64,000 nucleotides of DNA from Membranihabitans marinus (GTDB lineage Bacteria > Bacteroidota > Bacteroidia > Chitinophagales > Saprospiraceae): NCBI RefSeq assembly GCF_019802045.1, contig NZ_JAHVHU010000010.1, positions 206,860 to 270,859 on the forward strand, read 5' to 3'. A model generated the notes under the pieces. The model was given only the letters and a program-made list of their open reading frames with translations, searched no databases and was not told the DNA's origin. Both the position numbers and the translations under genes were made by a program. This document shows, piece after piece, positions 37,770 through 44,763 of this stretch (the stretch's first letter is position 1; each line of letters starts with the position of its first letter).

Positions 37770-38621
37770 CTACAGTATCATTTTTTCAATAGGCACCACC
37801 AACAGGCTTTCGGCGCCGTATTCTTTTAACTGATCAATAACCTCCCAAAAATCTTCTTCATGGACCACGGAATGTACACTTGACCAGCCGTCCTCAGCCA
37901 AGGGTAATATAGACGGACTTTTCATTCCCGGCAACAAATCAATGATCTTATCCAATTTGTCATTGGGCGCATTCAATAAGATGTATTTGCTTTTTATCGC
38001 TTTCTGAACCGATTTGATTCGAAAAATCAATTTATCCAACAAGTCTTGCTTGGTCGCATCCAGATTGTTGTGACTGATCATGACTGCCTCTGAATTCAAA
38101 ATATTCTCTACCTCTTTGAGCCCGTTACTGAGCAAGGTAGAACCGGTGCTCACGATATCACAGATCCCGTCGGTCAAACCAATTCCGGGAGCGATCTCTA
38201 CCGATCCGGAAATGGTATGGATTCGAGCACTTACATTTTGCTCATCCAGGTAATTTTTCAAGATGACCGGATATGAAGTAGCTATTTCCTTCCCATCCAG
38301 ATCCTGTATGTTCTGATAGTCCATCTCACGAGGTATAGCGATCGACAATCGACATCGGGAAAAACCCAGTTTTTTACTAATCGTCACCTCATTTTGCCCT
38401 TCCAGCAAAACGTTCAATCCCACAATACCCACATCCGCTATCCCGTCCTCTACATAATCAGGAATATCATCGTCACGCAAATAATAAATGTTCGCCGGAA
38501 ACCCAGAACTTTGAGCGATCAGTCCTCGCCCACTGCTGCTAAACCGGAGTCCACACCGCTTTAGTAAGTCAATAGAATCCTGGCTCATCCGTCCGCTTTT
38601 CTGTATGGCAATATTCAACAT
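37770..38621 (-). CDS. hisG: ATP phosphoribosyltransferase (long form)
   Basis: First, committed and feedback-inhibited step of histidine synthesis, condensing ATP with PRPP. LNIAIQKSGRMSQDSIDLL is the N-terminal signature, and EIAPGIGLTDGICDIVSTGSTL spans the PRPP loop. The ~75 residues after ~205 form the ACT-like regulatory domain of the long, hexameric HisG that does not need HisZ. The start lies only 11 bases past the T-rich end of the attenuator (38633), so ribosomes load only on transcripts that read through it. Confidence 0.97.
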   Translation of the reverse strand: MLNIAIQKSGRMSQDSIDLLKRCGLRFSSSGRGLIAQSSGFPANIYYLRDDDIPDYVEDGIADVGIVGLNVLLEGQNEVTISKKLGFSRCRLSIAIPREMDYQNIQDLDGKEIATSYPVILKNYLDEQNVSARIHTISGSVEIAPGIGLTDGICDIVSTGSTLLSNGLKEVENILNSEAVMISHNNLDATKQDLLDKLIFRIKSVQKAIKSKYILLNAPNDKLDKIIDLLPGMKSPSILPLAEDGWSSVHSVVHEEDFWEVIDQLKEYGAESLLVVPIEKMIL

Positions 38622-38632
38622 AGGTTCGTTTT

Positions 38633-38670
38633 AAAATGAAAATGGCTTATCAACATCAACGTGATAAGCC
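38633..38670 (-). terminator. Attenuator terminator of the his operon
   Basis: On the minus strand GGCTTATCA (38670-38662) pairs perfectly with TGATAAGCC (38652-38644) around a 9-base loop, followed by ATTTTCATTTT (38643-38633). The hairpin lies between the His leader peptide and hisG. Its left arm can instead pair with 38714-38706 (antiterminator), the layout expected of transcription attenuation. Confidence 0.85.
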
Positions 38671-38714
38671 TCAAAAATATATTATTTCAAAAATAATTAC
38701 ACCATGCTTACCAC
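38661..38714 (-). promoter_or_regulatory. Antiterminator pairing of the his attenuator
   Basis: GTGGTAAGC (38714-38706), which spans the leader stop codon, can pair with GCTTATCAC (38669-38661) over 9 bp with one G-U. This is mutually exclusive with the terminator stem. A ribosome that finishes the leader covers 38714-38706 and lets the terminator form; a ribosome stalled on the His codons at 38734-38726 leaves it free. A possible early pause stem is CACCAT (38762-38757) with ATGGTG (38705-38700). Confidence 0.75.
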
Positions 38715-38770
38715 TCAGATCCTGAATGATGATGCTTCCAATGATGCAATATTAGTATGGTGGTTTTCAT
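38708..38770 (-). CDS. hisL: Histidine operon leader peptide
   Basis: A 20-residue open frame, ATG at 38770 and TAA at 38710-38708, with peptide MKTTILILHHWKHHHSGSEW. Five of seven consecutive codons (residues 9-15) are histidine, all CAT. It is followed by overlapping antiterminator and terminator hairpins and then hisG, so low charged tRNA-His would stall the ribosome and allow read-through. It is too short for ordinary gene calling and was found by reading upstream of hisG. The tRNA-His gene with anticodon GTG is at 62097-62171 in this same window. Confidence 0.9.
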   Translation of the reverse strand: MKTTILILHHWKHHHSGSEW

Positions 38771-38779
38771 AATGAGAGC

Positions 38780-38787
38780 CAAAGATA
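38780..38787 (-). promoter_or_regulatory. Candidate -7 box for the his leader
   Basis: TATCTTTG on the minus strand matches TAnnTTTG exactly but ends only 9 bases before the leader ATG, which would give a very short 5' UTR. A second, weaker candidate is TATATTTC at 38831-38824. No good -33 partner was found for either. Confidence 0.35.
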
Positions 38788-38812
38788 CAAAGAGCAGCGG
38801 TATTTAGGCGTA

Positions 38813-38873
38813 TAAAGTCAAGGGAAATATAGTAAATATTCTTACATAGGTCCGCATTACTTAAAGTCAAGGG
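38813..38873. repeat. 12-bp direct repeat upstream of the his leader
   Basis: CCCTTGACTTTA on the minus strand occurs at 38873-38862 and again at 38824-38813, 49 bases apart. It could be a regulator site or the remains of a duplication. The rest of the stretch to 39144, about 270 bases, holds no gene; a 6-bp hairpin (AACCTC-tact-GAGGTT, 39096-39111) lies just before the next gene. Confidence 0.4.
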
Positions 38874-39144
38874 TTTCTGAGCCGCTCTTTGCATCGCTGT
38901 GAGAGGCATCCAAATGATTTAAGAAAAAGAAGTGCATTTATAATGAGCGATGGAACTTCCCCCTTTCACGAATAAAGTTACACCGAATTCGAATAACCCA
39001 TTTGAATCTCTTTTTTAGCTCTAAAGCAATTTTCCCTGCCGCTTTAGATCAAAAATAAAGCTACATATAATTTTTCAGTGTGGAAATTTGTTAATAACCT
39101 CTACTGAGGTTGCGATATTTAAAACAAATCAATAAAGATCAATA

Positions 39145-40995
39145 ATGCTCCATTTCGACGAATTATCGGAAGCAACTATCACACAAATATTAAAAAGCGT
39201 CAAAGAACAATCTGTCACCAACTTCAGTTTGCCCGGTTCAGGAATGATACATATCGAAAGCAACTTACCCTACCTTATTATTTACCGTAGGCGTGAAGAG
39301 GATGAAGGAACGGAACGATTTGTGATTAGTGAATCGTCCTATTTGGTCATTGGTAATGATAATTTTGAAGGCTACCAAAATCTTTTGTTTGCATTGGCTA
39401 ATCAACTTTCAGAAAAATTTGAACTTTATCTTCTTTTGGAACTTTATGCCGGCGAAAGCAACAGCCATACCTTCTGCATCAAAGGACCTGCCAAGCGACT
39501 TACTTCTACCGTAGAGATTTTGAAAGAGGAGCTTCAACACGTCAACCAGTTATATCCAGGTATTGACACCACAGTAGAAATCAAAGATACCACCAAACGC
39601 CAGCGCGAAGGAGAAGAACCACTCATGAGCATCGAAGACACTAAAAACTGTGGGGCTGTATTAATGGGTTTAGAAATCCCACCGATTTATCGGACAGATA
39701 AAAAGGAACTATATCCGGTGTTTTTTCGAGCATTTCGTGATTTTGTGATCCGAAGCATTCACGTTGCGATATTCGATTTATTGCGCGTGCAGACTTCTTC
39801 CGGTATTTCGAGCTATATGGCACTGGGACGTCAATACCTCAATGACAATGTGTATGAGATGGACAAAGCACTCACTGACATCGAGCAGTCCTATCAGTTT
39901 TTGTGGTTGGTCTCTCCCTCGAACATTGAGGATATAAAAAACAAGTTCTTTGAGTCAGATTATGAGAAGGTTTTACCTTATCATTACCGGCTGCTGCCCA
40001 TAGATCCCGATGTCTTGAAAAGAAAGCTCTACAATCTACCCATCGAAGAAATAGCAGATCCGGCTATGGCATTTATCTTTCGGGAGAAACGAGAAGAACT
40101 TGATCTGCAAATCACGATGCTGGGCGAACGGGGAAATACTAACTTTTTCTACAACAGTCTTCGACTCTATCAAAATGTTGAAAATGAGGTCTACGAAGAA
40201 GCTGTGAGTCTATTAACTACCCTCCCGGAAATTCGACATCAAAAAGATGAAATCATGATCGATTCCCTGGAGTTTAGCAGTCTGGCCCGACGGGAATTCG
40301 AAAATTTCAGGAATCAGGATGAAAATTTTAAAACCCAGGTCCATATTCGCTCCGATGTGAATGTCATGATGGTATCACAAGGGGAACTATATATACCAAA
40401 AGCCTATACCATGAATGCCACGGAAGCGGAGGCACTCATCCAACACGAAGTGGGCACCCACATCCTGACATATTACAATGGAAGCCAACAACCACTCACG
40501 CAAATGCGCACCGGAATGGCACATTATGATCCGCTCCAGGAAGGACTGGCTGTCATGGCCGAATATCTGACTGGCGGGCTGACCGCCAACCGACTCCGAA
40601 CCCTGGCAGGAAGAGTGGTAGCTGGCCGTGCTCTGATTGATGGAGGGGGGTTTTTGGAGATCTTCAGAGTCCTGACCGATGACTATGGATTCACGCCGGA
40701 GCGTTCATTTAATATTACTTCACGAATCATGCAGGGCGGTGGATTTCTGAAAGACATTATTTATCTAAAAGGGTTGATTAAACTGAGAAAACATCTCATG
40801 GATGGTGGCGCATATGAAGAACTTCTGGCTGGTAAATTTGGACTCCGTCACTTTGATATCGTAAAAGAATTGACCGAGCGAAAGATTTTGAAAAAAGGCA
40901 GGTTACGACCTAGTTATATCCTTGACCCGGATTTCGAAACAAAATTAAATTTAATCCGAAAGGGAATCCCTCTTTCACAAATGATCAAACAATGA
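39145..40995 (+). CDS. QEGLA-motif metalloprotease-like protein (DUF1704, MATCAP/KIAA0895-like)
   Basis: Member of the family long labelled 'flavohemoglobin expression-modulating QEGLA motif protein'. It has the zinc motif H434-E-V-G-T-H439 in IQHEVGTH and the namesake QEGLA at 465-469, so it is probably a metallopeptidase. Eukaryotic relatives (MATCAP/TMCP) are carboxypeptidases that remove C-terminal tyrosine or glutamate from tubulin. 616 residues, no signal peptide, cytoplasmic. It overlaps the ATP-grasp gene by 4 bases, and that gene is 2 bases from an M14-type gene, so the three act together. The bacterial substrate is not known to me. Confidence 0.93.
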   Translation: MLHFDELSEATITQILKSVKEQSVTNFSLPGSGMIHIESNLPYLIIYRRREEDEGTERFVISESSYLVIGNDNFEGYQNLLFALANQLSEKFELYLLLELYAGESNSHTFCIKGPAKRLTSTVEILKEELQHVNQLYPGIDTTVEIKDTTKRQREGEEPLMSIEDTKNCGAVLMGLEIPPIYRTDKKELYPVFFRAFRDFVIRSIHVAIFDLLRVQTSSGISSYMALGRQYLNDNVYEMDKALTDIEQSYQFLWLVSPSNIEDIKNKFFESDYEKVLPYHYRLLPIDPDVLKRKLYNLPIEEIADPAMAFIFREKREELDLQITMLGERGNTNFFYNSLRLYQNVENEVYEEAVSLLTTLPEIRHQKDEIMIDSLEFSSLARREFENFRNQDENFKTQVHIRSDVNVMMVSQGELYIPKAYTMNATEAEALIQHEVGTHILTYYNGSQQPLTQMRTGMAHYDPLQEGLAVMAEYLTGGLTANRLRTLAGRVVAGRALIDGGGFLEIFRVLTDDYGFTPERSFNITSRIMQGGGFLKDIIYLKGLIKLRKHLMDGGAYEELLAGKFGLRHFDIVKELTERKILKKGRLRPSYILDPDFETKLNLIRKGIPLSQMIKQ

Positions 40996-42041
40996 AAATA
41001 TGTTTTGTATTAAATGCCATCGAAACGGAACAATGTGGTACATCGGTAGCTCTGATGACAGAAGCACATACCCGCGGCCATGAGGTTTTTGCTATGGGGG
41101 TCGGCGATTTTTCCTTCCGACATCATGCACCGTTGAGCATGTACAGCACGCAATTACCTCCTAAAACCAAAGTGAAGTCCCCCGAGAATTTTCTGGAAGC
41201 ACTTCAAAGTGAAAAAGCGGAAAAGAAAGAGATCACGGCCGAAGATCTGGATGTATTATTTATCCGCAACAACCCCACCGAAGAAATTTCAGACCGGCGG
41301 TGGGCAGAACACGCCGGCGTAGCTTTTGGTCGGATGATGCAACAAGAAGGGGTATTGGTATTAAATGATGCCTACGCTTTGAGTCACGCCTTCATAGATA
41401 AATTATACTTTGAAGAACTCCCGGAATGCATCAAACCCGATTCGATCATCACGAGGAATAAAACGGCCATTTTGGATTTTTGGGAAAAACAAAATAAAAA
41501 AATAATCTTGAAGCCGCTCGAAGGATCGGGTGGTCGCGATGTTTACTTCATTGATGAGGAGGATCAAAATCTGAACCAGATTATTGATACCATTAGCCAA
41601 CAAGGTTACGTCATTGCCCAGGAATATTTGCCAGCAGCCAAGGAAGGCGATGTGCGGGTGCTTTTGATGAATGGCCGGATCATGCAAAAAGAGGATCAAA
41701 TCGCTATGATCAAAAGAGTGGCCGTGGAAGGCGATTTCAGGAGTAATTTTTCACAAGGCGCCAGTGCGGAAAGCAGTGAATACACGGACGACATGAAACG
41801 AATTGTAGAACTGACCGCCCCCAAATTGATCCGGGACGGTTTGTTTTTTGTAGGTCTGGATATTGTAAAAGACAAACTCATAGAAATCAATGTTCTAAGT
41901 CCTGGCGGCATGAATCGGTTTAGTGAAATCGGACTGCCCCCCTTTACAGATATGGTGATCGATGCCATCGAAAAAAAATTATTTTACAAAAAAATGTACC
42001 CGGGCCAGCTCCCCAACCGGATCCTGGCTACCATGGAATAA
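40992..42041 (+). CDS. ATP-grasp ligase, glutathione-synthetase-like
   Basis: ATP-grasp carboxylate-amine ligase resembling prokaryotic glutathione synthetase GshB. Visible are the nucleotide loop IILKPLEGSGGRDVYFI, the VIAQEYLPAAKEGDVRVLL segment and the Mg site FFVGLDIVKDKLIEINVLSPGG. A gamma-glutamylcysteine ligase is not nearby, so true glutathione synthesis is not shown. Its overlap with the QEGLA metalloprotease and contact with an M14-type enzyme suggest that it adds an amino acid to a peptide, protein or metabolite that its neighbours trim; this is inference. Confidence 0.92.
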   Translation: MKICFVLNAIETEQCGTSVALMTEAHTRGHEVFAMGVGDFSFRHHAPLSMYSTQLPPKTKVKSPENFLEALQSEKAEKKEITAEDLDVLFIRNNPTEEISDRRWAEHAGVAFGRMMQQEGVLVLNDAYALSHAFIDKLYFEELPECIKPDSIITRNKTAILDFWEKQNKKIILKPLEGSGGRDVYFIDEEDQNLNQIIDTISQQGYVIAQEYLPAAKEGDVRVLLMNGRIMQKEDQIAMIKRVAVEGDFRSNFSQGASAESSEYTDDMKRIVELTAPKLIRDGLFFVGLDIVKDKLIEINVLSPGGMNRFSEIGLPPFTDMVIDAIEKKLFYKKMYPGQLPNRILATME

Positions 42042-42043
42042 AA

Positions 42044-42970
42044 ATGAACCGTATGAATCCATCTGAATTGAATGATATTCCCCGAATCATAGGCCAATAC
42101 AGCGGTAAATCCAAGGGCCCTTTGTTGTTTGTGACTGCGGGAATTCATGGAAACGAACCAAGTGGCATAATGGCACTGAAGAAAGTATTTCAGGAACTGG
42201 ACAAGGTCCGGCCTGACCTATCCGGAACGATGGTTGGCGTGAGCGGAAACAGAAAGGCGTTAGCTAAAAACGTGCGCTATATTGATGAAGACCTGAACCG
42301 GACCTGGACCGAAGACAATATCAATAATCCAGATAAGGACTCCCACGAGCAAAAGGAGATGTTTGAGATCATCGATACCTTGAATCAATTTCCCGCCCAT
42401 CACTACACCAAACGGATATTTCTGGATTGTCACACGACTTCTTCTGCCAGTGTGCCTTATATTTCGGTCCAGGAGGTGAACAATAATGATGAATGGGCTC
42501 ATCATTTCCCAACATATATTGTCCGGGGGTTCAGTGATATTATTACAGGAGATATCGATCACTATCTGAGTCGGATTGGTATGACAGGTTTTGTATTCGA
42601 GGGAGGAGAACATACAGATATCCGGTCAGTAGAAAATCATGAAGGAATGATCTGGCTTGCATTGCGTGAAGCCTGTGGGCTTGACCTCCAGCTGATCCCG
42701 ACCTATCCGGAATGTGTAGAAAAGTTTAGTGTAAAAAACAGCCCGTCGCAAAAGACCTTTGAGATCGTGCATCGGCATGGTCTGTCAAAAGACGATGTTT
42801 TTGCAATGGAGCCCGGTTACGAAAACTTCCAAAAAATCACGAAAGGAGAACACTTAGCTACACAAAATGGCCAAAGACTGGTCAGTGAATGGGATGCCCA
42901 TATCTTCCTCCCACTCTATCAGGCCAGCGGGAATGACGGATTTTTTGTGATCCAGGAGGTGGGTAAATGA
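42044..42970 (+). CDS. Succinylglutamate desuccinylase/aspartoacylase-family zinc enzyme (M14-like)
   Basis: Zinc-dependent amide hydrolase with a carboxypeptidase-A-like fold. Zinc ligands H35 and E38 in GIHGNEPSG and H130 in FLDCHTTSS, the arginine of DEDLNRTW and the catalytic glutamate E186 in FVFEGGEH are all present. The C-terminal ~90 residues form the beta domain of the family. It may remove an acyl group from an amino acid or cut an isopeptide/amide bond. It is the third gene of the operon starting at 39145; a REP-like repeat begins 16 bases after its stop. Confidence 0.92.
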   Translation: MNRMNPSELNDIPRIIGQYSGKSKGPLLFVTAGIHGNEPSGIMALKKVFQELDKVRPDLSGTMVGVSGNRKALAKNVRYIDEDLNRTWTEDNINNPDKDSHEQKEMFEIIDTLNQFPAHHYTKRIFLDCHTTSSASVPYISVQEVNNNDEWAHHFPTYIVRGFSDIITGDIDHYLSRIGMTGFVFEGGEHTDIRSVENHEGMIWLALREACGLDLQLIPTYPECVEKFSVKNSPSQKTFEIVHRHGLSKDDVFAMEPGYENFQKITKGEHLATQNGQRLVSEWDAHIFLPLYQASGNDGFFVIQEVGK

Positions 42971-42985
42971 TCTGCTGTGATAGAG

Positions 42986-43041
42986 TGTAACAAAGGCATC
43001 TTGCCTTTGGAAGTCCTGGAGCTGGAAGCTCCAGCTACATT
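42986..43041. repeat. REP-like palindromic unit R1 (downstream flank of RAYT 1)
   Basis: TGTAAC followed by a CAAAGGCA/TGCCTTTG hairpin, then GAAGTC and a second hairpin CTGGAGCT/AGCTCCAG ending in CTACATT. The RAYT stop codon TAG (43037-43035) lies inside the terminal CTACAT. The same plan recurs in the four other units of this window. Confidence 0.8.
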
Positions 43042-43643
43042 GCACTCGATGCCGGCGCTATTATGCCAGCCTTCATTGGATTTTGTCGGATATATTTTCT
43101 TATCGATTCTAAGGCAGATTCATTTCTAACGATATGATCATAACTTTCATGCATCCACAAAATACCTGTTCGACCTTCCTTTTTGTTAAATTCATTAGCA
43201 GTAAATGATTTCCACGAATGCAGTATTTTGTCAATACGATATCCTTTTATTGTCTTCACCAATACATGAACATGGTTGGGCATAACCACCCATTCGTCTA
43301 AGAGATATCTTTGAGCGTAAAAGTATTCCAAGGCATCTGCTACGATCGCTGCATTTTCTTTCTTTTGAAGCAAGCAACTGCCGTAACCGTTATTCAGCCA
43401 TTCCTCCACTCTGTCATTGAAAAGCCGGTTGTACTCTTTCCATTCGGACGTCGTAATTCTGGATTTGTCCTTGTGTTGCTTATTCCAGAATACTCTGTCT
43501 GATTTTAATTCTTCTACTTTATCTCTGGGAAGAGAATCTGCCAGTCTAAACGTGATAGAGAAATATACATCTTTTTGAACCCAGTGCGGAAGATTCCCTC
43601 TGGTGATTATAATTTCATCGGCAGGATTGAAAAAGGAATTCAT
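43035..43643 (-). CDS. REP-associated tyrosine transposase (RAYT) copy 1, Y1/IS200-like
   Basis: Single-strand DNA transposase of the HUH/Y1 superfamily that processes REP palindromes. HUH motif H124-V-H126 in VVMPNHVHVLV and catalytic tyrosine Y184 in IRKYIRQNP. 202 residues, complete. It is bracketed by REP-like units (42986-43041 and 43646-43810). The second copy at 51090-51698 differs at 28 of 202 positions (about 86% identical by eye count), so one is a recent duplicate. Its stop codon falls within the REP unit. Confidence 0.93.
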   Translation of the reverse strand: MNSFFNPADEIIITRGNLPHWVQKDVYFSITFRLADSLPRDKVEELKSDRVFWNKQHKDKSRITTSEWKEYNRLFNDRVEEWLNNGYGSCLLQKKENAAIVADALEYFYAQRYLLDEWVVMPNHVHVLVKTIKGYRIDKILHSWKSFTANEFNKKEGRTGILWMHESYDHIVRNESALESIRKYIRQNPMKAGIIAPASSAM

Positions 43644-43645
43644 AA

Positions 43646-43810
43646 TGTAACAAATCTTGCTTTTGGAGAACTAACCTCGTCTCATAACTAAAAGTTCCGA
43701 AATCCCGGAGCAAGAATGTAACAAAAGCATCTTGCTCCAATGTAACAAAAGCATCCTGCTTTTGGAAACCCCGGAGCAAGATGCTCCGGCTACATTGAAA
43801 CCGGCTACAT
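43646..43810. repeat. Composite REP-like block R2 (upstream flank of RAYT 1)
   Basis: Begins TGTAAC three bases before the RAYT ATG, continues with TTTTGGAGAACTAACC and GTTCCGAAATCCCGGAGCAAGA, then holds two more ATGTAACAAAAGCATC units, an intact CCGGAGCA/TGCTCCGG hairpin with CTACATT, and a partial GGCTACATT. One unit looks inserted into the loop of another (43705-43738). The end touches the TAA of the DUF4249 gene. Confidence 0.75.
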
Positions 43811-44691
43811 TACTTCAAATACAATACGTCCACCCAACTCTGATACATTCCAAACACCCCATACCCGCCCTCTATATTGGAATAAACCGGGCTTTGCGTG
43901 GCAAACGGATCCCCGTAGGCGTTACGGGCATCGGCCACATCCTGCAAGTATTGAGTCAGCCCGGGAGAAAGATGATCGACCCAGAGCTTAATCGCATCGA
44001 CAAATTCATTCTCTGTACCTGGATGGGGTCTTCCAAAAGTCGGCGCGTTTAATGTTTTCCGGAAAACACCTTCCGGAAAGTCGGCGCTATGGACCAATTC
44101 ACCGACCGAAAAACGCCCATGCTCCGGATTTCGGCCTTGCATAAAAAACTGACCACTATCAATCGAATAATCCTTCCGGAAGTGATAAGCAGTCTCTAAG
44201 TCGGGCATGAGATTGAATTCCACATCGACATAGTTCTTTTCCGGAAAAGTGGTCGTGTCCTGGTAGAACCTCGTTGCGACAATGTCTGGTAAAGACGGCA
44301 GCCGGTCCTTTCCGGATTTGAGGATTATTTCTCCATCTTTATCTTCCACTTCCAGATGATAATCCCGGTTCGGAACAATATACAATCCGGCGGTATCCAA
44401 GACAAAATGACCTTTATCCTGTTCTGTAAAAGTGTATTTTTTTTCACCATCCTCATATAGAAAAACAGATAGTTGCGGAAGGACGGGAACCGGTTGTGCA
44501 TTGGTGCTGTCGACCGGCAGGGTGTATTTAATATAGACGTCCCCTCCTTCCTGCGGACTGAGGATGGCGTTGATCGCCAGTGTAGGTTGGTATTCCGGTT
44601 TGGTAAGGACATCGGAATAGATCTCGCAGCCGGTTACTGTAAATAAGATAATTATCCATAAACTTGCTATGGCTTGTGGCAAGAACCTCAT
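43810..44691 (-). CDS. DUF4249 lipoprotein (partner of TonB receptor)
   Basis: Bacteroidota-specific outer-membrane-associated lipoprotein. Using the ATG at 44691 gives a lipoprotein signal with lipobox TVTGC (cysteine near residue 22); the frame goes up to 44760 but the extra 23 residues are not signal-like. The body begins with LAINAILSPQEGGDVYIKY and YIVPNRDYHLEVED, marks of DUF4249. These proteins usually follow a TonB-dependent receptor, as here, and are thought to help bind or deliver its ligand. Its stop codon shares one base with the REP block R2. Confidence 0.9.
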   Translation of the reverse strand: MRFLPQAIASLWIIILFTVTGCEIYSDVLTKPEYQPTLAINAILSPQEGGDVYIKYTLPVDSTNAQPVPVLPQLSVFLYEDGEKKYTFTEQDKGHFVLDTAGLYIVPNRDYHLEVEDKDGEIILKSGKDRLPSLPDIVATRFYQDTTTFPEKNYVDVEFNLMPDLETAYHFRKDYSIDSGQFFMQGRNPEHGRFSVGELVHSADFPEGVFRKTLNAPTFGRPHPGTENEFVDAIKLWVDHLSPGLTQYLQDVADARNAYGDPFATQSPVYSNIEGGYGVFGMYQSWVDVLYLK

Positions 44692-44763
44692 AAAACTATA
44701 TTGCCCGCAGATCTCGCAGATTTTCGCAGAACTAATCCTGTTGAAGTGTGGTTTAATCATTTT

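Noticed and set aside
38715..38909. 64-codon minus-strand frame upstream of hisG
   Set aside because: It overlaps the His leader in another frame and has no family features; the 20-codon leader with the His run explains the region better.
40992..42041. Certain glutathione synthetase gshB
   Set aside because: The fold matches, but there is no gshA, and the two peptidase-like partners point to another substrate; only the ATP-grasp class is safe.
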